A stretch of 37,388 nucleotides of DNA from Paenibacillus alvei (GCA_945881905.1 CAMCVV010000022.1:1-37388); one strand, 5' to 3'; counted from the first letter of the stretch, positions 16,635 to 25,296 are shown. A program made the numbers and translations. Notes: generated from the letters alone by a model not told the origin.

Positions 16635-18719
16635 TTACGTGGTCCACCATTGCAACAAATCTTCCCACCACGAGCCATTCTCTTGCTGAGGAGGAAGCTC
16701 GGGGATTTCAAAAGGAGGCCCAGGAGCTTGATTAGGCGTACAAGATTCAAGAGGTTCTGTCCCTATCACAAAAACTTCGATACGAGATTGAGGACAATCA
16801 GGATTCGAGAGCTTCCCACTGATGAGATCGATATTGACTTTCACGACACCTTCGGGTTGCTGGAAATTTTGCGGAGGCAGACTTTGTAAAGCACGCTCCG
16901 TGAATTCAGCGAACAGAGGAGAAGCTAAGTGGGATTCAACCGCGTTTAACGTACGGTCCTTATCATATCCAATCCACACAGCTGTTGCGAGTTCAGGTGT
17001 GAATCCGACCATCCATGCATCTGTGTTTGTCGATCCGGTTTTACCAGCAATGGGTCTTTTGATAGCATGAGCTACACGATGAGCAGATCCTCCTTGAGCA
17101 AACACACTTTGCATCAGATGAGTTAGCACATAAGCAGATGGAGCATCAACTACTCGCTGAGATTTTTTTGAATACGTATATAGCGTTTGACCATGGGTGT
17201 CTTCTATTTTTAAGATCGCTATAGGCTCGTTTCGAATCCCTTGGTTAGCGATGACGCTATAGGCTTGTGCCATATCATACGGACTTATGGGACAGGCACC
17301 AAGTGCAAGTGAAGGAAGAGGTTTCAATGTGCTTTGAATGCCCAACTTCTTCGCCATCTCGACAACATGTTCAGCTCCTATGTCTAAAATCGTATGAACG
17401 GCATACATATTATCTGAAGTAGCGATTGCTTTACGCATATCAATGTATTCATGAAAGTATTTATGATCAAAATTACGGGGGGCGTATGATTTTTGACCAT
17501 GGTCATAGGTGAAAACGGTAGGCTCGCTTTTATATGAAGTTAATGCCGTATAGCCACGTTGAAGTCCAGTAAGGTATAAAATAGGTTTAAAGGAAGATCC
17601 TGGCTGTCTGGATTGTGTAAACACACGGTTATATTGATTGAGCTCATAATCACGACCACCGACCATCGCTTGAATGAAACCGTTCTGAGGATTTACGGAA
17701 ATCAGTGCCACTTGTAGCTCTGCATGAGGCTGCAATTGCTGATTTATGATTTCTTCTGCGAGTCGTTGCACATGTAAATTCAATGTCGTCGTAATTTTTA
17801 CCCCAGATTGCTCTAACTGTTCTTCACTATATCCTAGGACACGCATCGCTTGCGCTTTGACATAATCTCTGAAATATGGAGCTTGCGCGAGTTTACGATC
17901 AGTGAGAGACTTAATCTCTAGAGGTTCCTTTTGAGCATCGTCTGCTTGACGTTGAGAAATCATCTGGTTACGCACCATATTTTGCAAAACGAGCGATTGA
18001 CGTTGCTTGGCTTTTTCGAGATCATGATAAGGAGAATAATAACGAGGACCTTTGGGAATACCTGCCACAAGAGCACTCTCTGCTAATGATAGCTCACTTG
18101 CTCGTTTACCAAATATAAGTTGTGATGCTGTTTCGATCCCATAAGCTGCATGTCCATAATAAATTTGATTCAAGTATTTTTCTAAAATATCTTCTTTTTG
18201 ATATTGGAGTTCGAATTGCAAAGCATAGATAGTTTCTTTGATTTTACGAGTCCACGTGCGCTCATGAGATAAGTACACATTACGAGCTAATTGTTGCGTG
18301 ATCGTACCTGCACCTTGTATCATTTTACCTTGTTCCAAATTAATGAGAACAGCGCGTAATATGCTTTTGAAATCGATGCCAAAGTGTTGGAAAAAACGGT
18401 GATCTTCTATAGCAAGAGTTGCTTGAATTAACCAAGGGGAAATTTCAGACAAAGGAACGACTCGACGGTTCTGTTCATGGTAAAACGAATCAATCCAGAC
18501 GCCAGAGCTATCGACAATTTGAGAGGTTTGTTGTAATGTAATTTGAGGTAAAGCTTGTGCACGCAAATATAATAAGCCCAATACCACGCTTGATGTGAAT
18601 AGTAGCACAGTAATGAAGGTGAACAGAAAGAGCTTTTTGATGAAGCGAAATAATCGAAAATACCATCGTTTTCTTGATTTTGATATCCGAGATGAGCCAA
18701 TTTCTAAGTGATCGTGCAA
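16635..18719 (-). CDS. pbpG: class A penicillin-binding protein (transglycosylase/transpeptidase), PbpG-like
   Basis: Bifunctional cell-wall synthase that polymerises glycan strands and cross-links peptides outside the membrane. From the chosen start it has 694 residues: a basic cytoplasmic tail, one membrane anchor (about 30-51), the glycosyltransferase domain with catalytic EDHRFFQHFG (Glu105) and GAGTITQQLARN, and the transpeptidase domain with SSFK (Ser375-Lys378), SDN (435-437) and KTGST (560-564). The start is taken as TTG at 18719 because GAGGAGGC lies seven bases upstream; ATG codons at 18797, 18755 and 18740 are in frame without such a site. Gene order matches B. subtilis ywhE (pbpG) beside speE. 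B. subtilis PbpG is linked to sporulation, which fits this organism. Confidence 0.92.
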   Translation of the reverse strand: MHDHLEIGSSRISKSRKRWYFRLFRFIKKLFLFTFITVLLFTSSVVLGLLYLRAQALPQITLQQTSQIVDSSGVWIDSFYHEQNRRVVPLSEISPWLIQATLAIEDHRFFQHFGIDFKSILRAVLINLEQGKMIQGAGTITQQLARNVYLSHERTWTRKIKETIYALQFELQYQKEDILEKYLNQIYYGHAAYGIETASQLIFGKRASELSLAESALVAGIPKGPRYYSPYHDLEKAKQRQSLVLQNMVRNQMISQRQADDAQKEPLEIKSLTDRKLAQAPYFRDYVKAQAMRVLGYSEEQLEQSGVKITTTLNLHVQRLAEEIINQQLQPHAELQVALISVNPQNGFIQAMVGGRDYELNQYNRVFTQSRQPGSSFKPILYLTGLQRGYTALTSYKSEPTVFTYDHGQKSYAPRNFDHKYFHEYIDMRKAIATSDNMYAVHTILDIGAEHVVEMAKKLGIQSTLKPLPSLALGACPISPYDMAQAYSVIANQGIRNEPIAILKIEDTHGQTLYTYSKKSQRVVDAPSAYVLTHLMQSVFAQGGSAHRVAHAIKRPIAGKTGSTNTDAWMVGFTPELATAVWIGYDKDRTLNAVESHLASPLFAEFTERALQSLPPQNFQQPEGVVKVNIDLISGKLSNPDCPQSRIEVFVIGTEPLESCTPNQAPGPPFEIPELPPQQENGSWWEDLLQWWTT

Positions 18720-18890
18720 AGTCTCGCCTCCTCTGTTCATTCGATACGATAGCATATAGTATTGAGAACTTTCGCTATCTCTATACGATGATTTCATATT
18801 TTCGAAAAATAGTGTTAGTTTCCCTTGCTTTTTCTCATGTATCGCCTATAATCAAGAAACACGAAAATACAAAGAATCGAGGATATGAAG

Positions 18891-19718
18891 ATGGAGTTAT
18901 GGTATACCGAAAAACAAACAGAGAACTTTGGAATCACAGCGAAAATCAAAAGCACAATGGTTTCAGAAACAACGAAGTTTCAAGAACTAGCTATGATTGA
19001 CACTGTGGAGTGGGGTGCGATGCTCGTGCTAGATGGCATGGTGATGACAACTGTGCGCGATGAATTTGTCTATCATGAGATGGTCGCTCATCCGGCACTT
19101 GTGACACATCCTAATCCTCAGCATGTTCTTGTTGTGGGTGGTGGGGATGGTGGCGTCATACGTGAAGTCCTCAAGCATCCTCAGGTGCAGAAAGCCGTAC
19201 TCGTAGAAATTGATGGCAAAGTAATCGAATACTCGAAGCGATATCTACCTGAAATTGCTGGGGAACTTGATAATCCCAGAGTGGAAGTCATCATTAATGA
19301 TGGGTTTATGCATATTCACGATCACAAACAAACATATGATGTGATCATGGTGGACTCCACCGAGCCTGTTGGTCCTGCAGTAGAATTATTTTCTAAAGGA
19401 TTTTATCAAGGTATTTATGAAGCTTTAAAAGAGGATGGGATCTTCGTAGCTCAAACCGATAATCCTTGGTTTAAAGCTGATCTTATTCAAAATGTAAACC
19501 GCGATGTCAAAGAAATCTTTCCAATTGTACGCGTCTATTGTGCCAATATACCGACATATCCAAGTGGTCTGTGGACATTTACGATGGGAAGCAAAAAATA
19601 TGATCCATTGCTCGTTGAAGAAACTGAAATTCCACAGTTTCCAACGAAATATTATACGCCTCGCTTACATAGAGCAGCGTTTGCATTACCGCGATTTGTG
19701 GAGGATTTAGTGAAATAA
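18891..19718 (+). CDS. speE: spermidine synthase (polyamine aminopropyltransferase) SpeE
   Basis: Transfers an aminopropyl group from decarboxylated S-adenosylmethionine to putrescine to make spermidine. Its 275 residues are close to B. subtilis SpeE throughout: [15 protein letters not shown] at the start, the nucleotide-binding [36 protein letters not shown], the catalytic [12 protein letters not shown] region, and QTDNPW. The ATG at 18891 is preferred over that at 18885 because it lies seven bases after CGAGGA and matches the family N-terminus. It is followed by speB, which supplies putrescine, and diverges from pbpG. Confidence 0.96.
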   Translation: MELWYTEKQTENFGITAKIKSTMVSETTKFQELAMIDTVEWGAMLVLDGMVMTTVRDEFVYHEMVAHPALVTHPNPQHVLVVGGGDGGVIREVLKHPQVQKAVLVEIDGKVIEYSKRYLPEIAGELDNPRVEVIINDGFMHIHDHKQTYDVIMVDSTEPVGPAVELFSKGFYQGIYEALKEDGIFVAQTDNPWFKADLIQNVNRDVKEIFPIVRVYCANIPTYPSGLWTFTMGSKKYDPLLVEETEIPQFPTKYYTPRLHRAAFALPRFVEDLVK

Positions 19719-19805
19719 GTAAATACATTCATAAGCAATTTAACCCCCTGATGAAGATAAGAAGAGATAACACCACAATTCCGTTGATGAAAGAAGGCCT
19801 ATACC

Positions 19806-20678
19806 TTGCGCTTCGAACAAGCTTATTCTGGCAATGTATTTATTGCAAGCTCTGACCAATACCAAGATGCACATGCAGTAATCTATGGAATGCCTATGGA
19901 CTACACAGTTAGCTTTCGACCAGGATCGAGATTTGGGCCTGCGCGTATTCGCGAAGTTTCCATTGGCCTCGAAGAGTACAGCCCTTATTTAGATAGAAGC
20001 TTAGCAGATATCAATTACTTCGATGCGGGAGATTTGCCGTTGCCTTTTGGCAACGCGGGTAAGAGCTTAGACATGATTGGCAATTACGTACAAGGATTGT
20101 TAAAGGACAACAAATTCCCGTTGGGCTTGGGAGGAGAACACCTCGTATCTTGGCCCGTGATTCGAGAAATGTATAAGAAATATCCTGATTTAGCGATTAT
20201 CCACATCGATGCGCATGCTGATTTACGCGAACACTATGAAGGTGAACCACTTTCCCACTCTACACCTATTAGGAAAGCAGCAGAACTCCTTGGAGGAGCA
20301 CATATCTATCAATTTGGTATACGATCAGGCACGCGAGAAGAGTTTACTTATGCCAGAAACCACTTGAATTTCTATCCATTTGAAGTTTTAGCTCCTTTGA
20401 TTGAAGTGTTACCTGAGCTTTCAGGCCGTTCTGTATATGTTACGATAGATATAGATGTGTTAGATCCATCATCAGCACCTGGTACAGGAACAGCAGAAGC
20501 AGGAGGGATTAGTTCGAAAGAACTTTTGGCGGCGATTCACGCGATAGCTCGGTCAGATATTCGCGTAGTTGGTGCTGATGTCGTTGAAGTGGCGCCGGTC
20601 TATGATCCATCAGAGCAGACGCAGATCGTTGCTTCCAAACTCATTCGTGAAATCCTTCTCGGATTCGTGAAAAGCTAA
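19806..20678 (+). CDS. speB: agmatinase SpeB
   Basis: Manganese-dependent ureohydrolase that converts agmatine to putrescine and urea, the substrate-supplying step for SpeE. The 290 residues carry all binuclear-metal motifs: GGEH with His112, IDAHADLR with Asp135, His137 and Asp139, and TIDIDVLDPSSAPGTGT with Asp215 and Asp217. The N-terminal GMPMDYTVSFRPGSRFGPARIR is typical of bacterial agmatinases rather than arginases. The start is TTG at 19806 after AAGAAGG. It lies 87 bases after speE on the same strand, probably one operon. No arginine decarboxylase is in the window. Confidence 0.95.
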   Translation: MRFEQAYSGNVFIASSDQYQDAHAVIYGMPMDYTVSFRPGSRFGPARIREVSIGLEEYSPYLDRSLADINYFDAGDLPLPFGNAGKSLDMIGNYVQGLLKDNKFPLGLGGEHLVSWPVIREMYKKYPDLAIIHIDAHADLREHYEGEPLSHSTPIRKAAELLGGAHIYQFGIRSGTREEFTYARNHLNFYPFEVLAPLIEVLPELSGRSVYVTIDIDVLDPSSAPGTGTAEAGGISSKELLAAIHAIARSDIRVVGADVVEVAPVYDPSEQTQIVASKLIREILLGFVKS

Positions 20679-20739
20679 GCGGATTTTTTGTAGCATTGTT
20701 GTATAACACGAAAACGTGTCAACGGAGTGGAGCAAGGCT

Positions 20740-21159
20740 ATGACAAGTAAAGTATCTGTAAACATTCGTCTTGAAAGTATTCACCAAGGTGAAGTGACGA
20801 TTCAAGAAATGAGAGGCGATATGTATGACTTAGGAGATCATCTATATCTTCGCTATCAAGAGCCTGTCTATGAATTCGGAGAGATATCGACGACGATAAG
20901 GGTAGATCCACATTCGATCAAAATCATTCGGCGTGGAGACACATATGCAGAACACCTCTTCGTCAGTCATACCACGAGCATCGGATACTACGAGACAGTT
21001 CAAGGAAAGATCAAGCTCGATATCCATACACATCGTATTGGAACCAACACCCATGCTAACAGCAAAGATTTCAACTGGAGCTATGATCTGTATATCGATC
21101 AAGCACATATAGGGCTTTATTTATTGAAGCTCTCGATTCGAGAGGAGCTGTTACTATGA
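20740..21159 (+). CDS. ywiB: DUF1934 family beta-barrel protein YwiB
   Basis: Small conserved protein of 139 residues with unknown function. Its alternating polar and hydrophobic strands (VSVNIRLESIH, MYDLGDHLYLRYQEP, STTIRVDPHSIKIIRRG) fit the small calycin-like barrel reported for DUF1934. It sits directly before argS as in B. subtilis, and its stop overlaps the argS start by four bases, so the two are translationally coupled. The ATG at 20740 is preferred; a GTG at 20716 would add eight residues but would read through the GGAGTGGAG that serves as ribosome binding site. Confidence 0.8.
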   Translation: MTSKVSVNIRLESIHQGEVTIQEMRGDMYDLGDHLYLRYQEPVYEFGEISTTIRVDPHSIKIIRRGDTYAEHLFVSHTTSIGYYETVQGKIKLDIHTHRIGTNTHANSKDFNWSYDLYIDQAHIGLYLLKLSIREELLL

Positions 21160-22829
21160 ATATTATTGAGACGACTAAAGCGCAATTAAAAGAAGAAATC
21201 ATTCGTGCTATCGTCGCTTTACAATGGCTCGAAGCATCACATATTCCTGAATTTATTTTAGAAATCCCTAGAGATAAATCACATGGGGATTATGCGACAA
21301 ATATCGCCATGCAATTATCTAGAATGATCAGACAAAATCCCAAAGTGATCGCTGAACAACTCATTGCACAGATCAATAGTGACAAAGCCCAGCTTGCCTC
21401 AGTAGAAGTAGCAGGCCCCGGATTTTTGAATTTCAAAATGAACAAAAGCTACTTATATCCCATACTTCATGAGATATATCAACAAGCACATCGTTTTGGT
21501 GAAGTTAAGCTTGGTCATGGGCAGAAAATCAATGTTGAATTTGTAAGTGCTAACCCTACAGGTTCTTTACATCTCGGGCATGCTCGCGGAGCTGCGGTAG
21601 GGGATGTGATTTGCAATATACTCGATTTTGCTGGATATGAAGTAACGAGAGAGTATTATATCAACGATGCAGGTAATCAAATCAATAATTTAGCTAAATC
21701 CATTGAAGCGAGATATATGCAATTGTGGGGACATCCCCATGATATGCCAGAAGATGGGTATCACGGCTCAGATATCAAACATTTTGCTGAAGAGCTCGTT
21801 CAACAGTATGGAGAAAAGTTTATAGCGGTATCTTCTGAAGAACGGCTTGTGTTCTTTAGGTCTTATGGTCTAGAGAAAGAGTTAGATAAAATAAAGCGAG
21901 ATTTAACTCGATTTGGAGTTCATTTTGATGTTTTTTTCTCGGAGACATCCATTTACGAAGATCATTTAATACCAGGAGTACTTCAGCAATTGAGACAACT
22001 AGGGCATATATATGAAGAAGAAGGCGCAACATGGTTAAAAACGACACCATGGGGAGACGACAAAGATCGGGTATTAATTAAGAATGATGGCACGTTTACT
22101 TACTTAACTCCAGACATTGCTTATCATTGCAATAAATTTCAACGAGGCTATCATCGTTTAGTTAATATTTGGGGAGCTGACCATCATGGATATATTCCTA
22201 GAATGAAAGCAGCTATCCAAGCGCTAGGGTATGATCCAAGTCAGCTAACGGTATTGGTTGCACAAATGGTTTCACTTTACCAAAATGGAGAAAAAGTGAA
22301 AATGTCTAAGCGCACAGGTAAAGCAGTGACGATGGAAGATTTGATGGATGAAGTTGGTGTAGATGCGATTCGTTATTTTTTTACGATGAGAAGCGTAGAT
22401 AGTCACTTAGACTTTGACATGGATCTAGCACTGGCTCAATCTAATGAAAACCCAGTTTTTTATGTTCAATACGCACACGCACGCATGTGCAGTATTTTCC
22501 GACAAGCCGAGGAGCAAGGCATTAGCACACCTCAGCTTGCAGACATTGATTTACATTGCCTTGATCGAGAAACAGAATGGGATCTATTGCAAAAAATGGG
22601 TGAATTTCCTGTAGAGATTGCTCTTGCTGCTGAACACTATGCACCTCATCGAATCATCCGGTATGTCTATGAATTAGCGAGCCAATTCCACAGCTATTAC
22701 AGAGCCGAACGTGTAATCACAGATGATGTGCCAAGGACACTTGCTCGTCTCGCACTCCTGCATGGACTGCGCACCACGCTCGCCAACGCGCTTCGCATCG
22801 TTGGCGTCACGGCCCCGGAGCAGATGTAA
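21156..22829 (+). CDS. argS: arginyl-tRNA synthetase
   Basis: Class I aminoacyl-tRNA synthetase that charges tRNA-Arg, 557 residues, the usual length. It has the N-terminal tRNA D-loop-binding domain (RDKSHGDYATNIAMQLSR, 39-56), the HIGH motif as HLGH (139-142) in SANPTGSLHLGHARG, EYYINDAGNQ, the KMSKR motif (382-386) and the C-terminal anticodon-binding domain ending in LRIVGVTAPEQM. The ATG follows GAGGAGCTG and overlaps the ywiB stop. The last 90 bases are noticeably richer in G and C than the rest of the gene, and two hairpins surround its stop. Confidence 0.97.
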   Translation: MNIIETTKAQLKEEIIRAIVALQWLEASHIPEFILEIPRDKSHGDYATNIAMQLSRMIRQNPKVIAEQLIAQINSDKAQLASVEVAGPGFLNFKMNKSYLYPILHEIYQQAHRFGEVKLGHGQKINVEFVSANPTGSLHLGHARGAAVGDVICNILDFAGYEVTREYYINDAGNQINNLAKSIEARYMQLWGHPHDMPEDGYHGSDIKHFAEELVQQYGEKFIAVSSEERLVFFRSYGLEKELDKIKRDLTRFGVHFDVFFSETSIYEDHLIPGVLQQLRQLGHIYEEEGATWLKTTPWGDDKDRVLIKNDGTFTYLTPDIAYHCNKFQRGYHRLVNIWGADHHGYIPRMKAAIQALGYDPSQLTVLVAQMVSLYQNGEKVKMSKRTGKAVTMEDLMDEVGVDAIRYFFTMRSVDSHLDFDMDLALAQSNENPVFYVQYAHARMCSIFRQAEEQGISTPQLADIDLHCLDRETEWDLLQKMGEFPVEIALAAEHYAPHRIIRYVYELASQFHSYYRAERVITDDVPRTLARLALLHGLRTTLANALRIVGVTAPEQM

Positions 22830-22890
22830 TCCTCTGCTCCGTAGACGTTTCCAAGTCATAAGCTGTAAACAGCTTACGACTTGGAAACGT
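22817..22890. repeat. two adjacent hairpins at the argS stop, between convergent genes
   Basis: GGAGCAG (22817-22823) pairs with CTGCTCC (22834-22840) across the argS stop codon. Immediately after, bases 22845-22857 pair perfectly with 22878-22890 (13 bases), and inside that TAAGCTGT (22859-22866) pairs with ACAGCTTA (22869-22876). Neither strand has a T run after the stems, so this is not a standard intrinsic terminator. It could block transcription from both sides or protect 3' ends. The stop of the minus-strand subtilase lies inside the second hairpin. Confidence 0.7.
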
Positions 22891-24046
22891 TAAGTGCGCT
22901 TAAAGCTCTCCGTGCATTCACTTGCCCGGTTCTAATCAGCGCACTTGATCTCATCTTAAGCGCACTAGCTGTTCGCTTAAGGATGAGCTTGATCTTCCGC
23001 GGTTTCAAGCGCGGACGAATAGAAAGCATCAGAGCTGTCACGCCGCTGACATGAGCTGTAGCCATCGACGTACCACTCATTTCATGATACTCGCCATGTA
23101 ACCATGTCGAAAAGATGCGCTCACCTGGCGCAAACACATCGATACCTTTCCCGCAATTTGTGAAATGTGCAATCGTTTTTTTGCGAGTAGTTGCACCTAC
23201 GGAAACGACTTGAGGAAACCTAGCTGGGAAATCGACAGATGATTTCTTCCCATCATTTCCTGAGGAAGCGACAATAATAGTACCTGAGCGATAAGCGTGC
23301 AACACAGCAGTTTGTAATGATTTATTGAATGTCTTCATCCCAAAGCTCATGTTAATGATCTGTATTTTTTGTTGTACACACCAATCAATACCTGCAATAA
23401 TATCAGACACGTAAGCACTACCATATTGATCGAAAGCTTTAACAGGATGGATCACCGCTCTAGGAGCCACACCTACAACTCCTAGTTGTTGACTTGCTCC
23501 AGCAATCGTTCCTGCGATATGAGTACCATGACCATTGTCATCCCATGCTAGGAGATGAGGGTTTAATAAATTTATACTTTTACCAATCGAATCGCGCAGA
23601 TCAGGATGTTGATAATCGATGCCAGTATCAATCACACCGATCTTGATGTGCTTTCCAAGTGAGCGACTCCATGCTTCAGGTGCGCTGATTTGCTCAACAC
23701 CCCAAGGAATGACAGGTGAGTTGCGATTTCGATAGCGATGAAGTTGTGTAATTTGTTTTGAAGTAGATAAGGGATGTACACGTATACGACGGTCTTCTTC
23801 AATACACAAAATACCGGGAAACTGCAGGAATCTTGTACTAGACCGTATCGAGCAGGAAACAGCGCGAATAATACCAAGTCCTCTGACGGTAGACAAAGCA
23901 GGGAAAGCATACTTTTGATTTTTCAACTGCATCATGCATTGTCGATATTCACGGTTAGTTCGGAAATGAATAATTTGTTTTTTGGATCTTTTCTTAGCTA
24001 ATCCAATTTCTTTATTCAAAAGTTGTATGAAGCTAATTGCACCCAA
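22874..24046 (-). CDS. subtilisin-like serine protease (S8 family), no signal peptide
   Basis: Serine peptidase of 390 residues with an intact catalytic triad: Asp140 (GVIDTGID), His173 (NGHGTHIAGT) and Ser327 (SGTSMATAHVSG), plus the oxyanion Asn264 (SSGND). Residues about 20-95 look like an I9-type propeptide (IIHFRTNREYRQCMMQL and PGILCIEEDRRIRVHPL). The N-terminus MGAISFIQLLNKEIGLAKKR lacks a typical signal peptide, so it is either cytoplasmic or exported by an unusual route. The start is TTG after AGGAG nine bases upstream; no ATG upstream in frame was accepted. The C-terminus is rich in Arg and Lys. It converges with argS. Its role is unknown; intracellular or sporulation-related subtilases are known in Bacilli. 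Confidence 0.9.
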   Translation of the reverse strand: MGAISFIQLLNKEIGLAKKRSKKQIIHFRTNREYRQCMMQLKNQKYAFPALSTVRGLGIIRAVSCSIRSSTRFLQFPGILCIEEDRRIRVHPLSTSKQITQLHRYRNRNSPVIPWGVEQISAPEAWSRSLGKHIKIGVIDTGIDYQHPDLRDSIGKSINLLNPHLLAWDDNGHGTHIAGTIAGASQQLGVVGVAPRAVIHPVKAFDQYGSAYVSDIIAGIDWCVQQKIQIINMSFGMKTFNKSLQTAVLHAYRSGTIIVASSGNDGKKSSVDFPARFPQVVSVGATTRKKTIAHFTNCGKGIDVFAPGERIFSTWLHGEYHEMSGTSMATAHVSGVTALMLSIRPRLKPRKIKLILKRTASALKMRSSALIRTGQVNARRALSALNVSKS

Positions 24047-24461
24047 AGCTCACCACTCCTCAGACTTTGACAAAACGAATTTCATTTAATTTATGATGAT
24101 TGACCAGAGAAGGAGTAGACAAAAGCCCTTATAGTAATAAAAAAAGAAGTGGAGTGTCAAAACACACAGATTTACATACGATAATTCAGGGGGAATTCTT
24201 CAGTGAATTTCTTGTATGAGAACGAGGAAGTGGTCAACGATGCTTTCCCATCTTCCGAGGGTACAGTCCGAGCGAGGGGTGACCTTCGCTTGAAATGAAA
24301 CACAAGTCTGTATCATATGTTAGCATTCAAAGTAAAAATGAAAAAAATTAACCAATACACTTGACTAAAATTGCTTTTTTACGGAAAATAAAGTTTACTT
24401 AGATGAGTGTATGGACTTTATATGAAGGATATGGGAACATTGAGCGAAGGGAAGTGCAAAA
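24047..24461. other. 415-base intergenic region with a possible structured RNA
   Basis: No convincing gene is present. Three potential stem-loops follow each other on the + strand. First: CATAC (24175-24179) with GTATG (24214-24218), enclosing GGAATTC (24192-24198) with GAATTTC (24205-24211). Second: GGAAG plus TGG (24226-24233) with CCA plus CTTCC (24248-24256, one bulge). Third: GGTACAG (24260-24266) with CTGTATC (24308-24314), enclosing a 10-base stem (24269-24278 with 24283-24292) capped by the GNRA-type loop GTGA. TTGACA at 24067 with TATGAT at 24092 is a possible upstream promoter (19-base spacing). I could not match it to T-box, FMN, SAM, lysine or other riboswitch consensus. It ends before the rpoE promoter, so it may be a separate transcript. 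Confidence 0.4.
24361..24389 (+). promoter_or_regulatory. putative sigma-A promoter of rpoE
   Basis: TTGACT at 24361-24366 (five of six consensus bases) and GAAAAT at 24384-24389 (four of six) are separated by 17 bases. The rpoE start codon follows about 70 bases downstream. Confidence 0.55.
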
Positions 24462-25145
24462 ATGAGTAACGAATATACGTTAAAAATCACATCCGTGCAA
24501 GCAAAAGAAATGCCGATGGTTGACCTTGCATTTGCAGTTTTGAAAGCAGCCAACACGCCATTTTATTATCGCGATCTAATGACAGAAATTGCTAAGATCA
24601 AAGGGCTTTCTGACAAAGAAGTCATGAATGTCATCGCTCAACTCTACACAGAAATAAATATAGATGGACGTTTTGCATGTGTAGGTACGAACTTGTGGGG
24701 ACTTAAAAGATGGTACCCGATTGAAAAATCAGATGATGCGATAGGGAATTCAAAACGGCCTCGAATTATTAATGACGATGATGATTTAGATGACGATCCC
24801 TTTACGGAAGAAGAAGAACTTTACCTAGAAGAGGATGATTTCGGTAAATTTGCATCGAAAGACGATTTCGAAGAAATAGAAGCCTCGGATGATGCTGAAT
24901 TTATCGACGAACCTTTAGTCGAAGAAGTCATTGAAGACGCAGACGATTTAGATGAAGACGATGAAGACGATGAAGAAGATAGTATGATTGATGAGCTTTC
25001 AGATGATCTAGATAGCGAGTTAATTGATCCTCTCGATGACATAGCAGAGGATTCTTTAGAAGATAAGGTTACAGATGAAGAAGATGATGTGGAAGTAGTA
25101 GAAGTAGATCGACAGAAAATACAGAAAAACAAAAAAAAGAAATAG
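24462..25145 (+). CDS. rpoE: DNA-directed RNA polymerase delta subunit
   Basis: Accessory RNA polymerase subunit of Firmicutes that promotes enzyme recycling and transcription specificity. Residues 1 to about 90 form the HARE-HTH domain (VDLAFAVLKAANTPFYYRDLMTEIAK, in part, and FACVGTNLWGLKRWYPIEK). The remainder is a disordered tail made almost wholly of Asp and Glu. At 227 residues it is longer than B. subtilis delta (about 173), the difference lying in the acidic tail, and it ends with a basic cluster KIQKNKKKK. The ATG follows AAGGGAAG. The downstream neighbour pyrG is the same as in B. subtilis. Confidence 0.95.
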   Translation: MSNEYTLKITSVQAKEMPMVDLAFAVLKAANTPFYYRDLMTEIAKIKGLSDKEVMNVIAQLYTEINIDGRFACVGTNLWGLKRWYPIEKSDDAIGNSKRPRIINDDDDLDDDPFTEEEELYLEEDDFGKFASKDDFEEIEASDDAEFIDEPLVEEVIEDADDLDEDDEDDEEDSMIDELSDDLDSELIDPLDDIAEDSLEDKVTDEEDDVEVVEVDRQKIQKNKKKK

Positions 25146-25187
25146 TCCCTGCAACCTAGAAATAGATGCAATTTATGTAATTCCATC

Positions 25188-25217
25188 TTGACAGTTCATG
25201 CGAGTTCAGAGTAAACT
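25188..25217 (+). promoter_or_regulatory. pyrG promoter
   Basis: A perfect -35 TTGACA at 25188-25193 and a -10 TAAACT at 25212-25217, 18 bases apart. The expected start point is the first G of GGGC at 25224, seven bases after the -10 box. GGGC is also the initial transcript sequence of B. subtilis pyrG. Confidence 0.75.
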
Positions 25218-25223
25218 TATGAC

Positions 25224-25296
25224 GGGCTATTAAGTAAAGCAATCTTTCCTATATCACCTAACAAAGTGCCTCGTGGGAACGGGTGTCACTTTTTTT
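25224..25296 (+). promoter_or_regulatory. pyrG leader attenuator (likely CTP-sensing reiterative transcription)
   Basis: The leader begins GGGC and ends in a terminator: AAAGTG (25263-25268) pairs with CACTTT, with further pairs CCTCG/CGGG toward a small loop, followed by seven T residues (25290-25296). In B. subtilis, low CTP makes polymerase stutter at the GGGC start and add extra G residues, which pair with a pyrimidine-rich stretch of the terminator and allow readthrough into pyrG. Pyrimidine-rich CTTTCCT (25244-25250) and CCTC within the 5' arm (25268-25271 region) are possible pairing targets here. The start sequence and terminator are seen; the mechanism is transferred by analogy. Confidence 0.65.

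Noticed and set aside
24175-24314. T-box or classical riboswitch before rpoE
   Set aside because: No T-box GGGTGG...ACCGCG core and no FMN, SAM, lysine, purine or cyclic dinucleotide consensus could be found, and no terminator follows.
24175-24314. RNase P RNA similarity (GAGGGTACAGTCCGAGC resembles the conserved GAGGAAAGUCC)
   Set aside because: Too short by more than half, and the other conserved regions are absent.
24198-24320. Two tiny reading frames (about 25 codons on +, 38 on -) in the rpoE upstream region
   Set aside because: Neither has a ribosome binding site or a recognisable sequence; the inverted repeats explain the segment better.
24821-25186. Serine-rich minus-strand reading frame opposite the rpoE tail
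   Set aside because: The Ser runs are the reverse complement of the GAT/GAA codons of the acidic delta tail.
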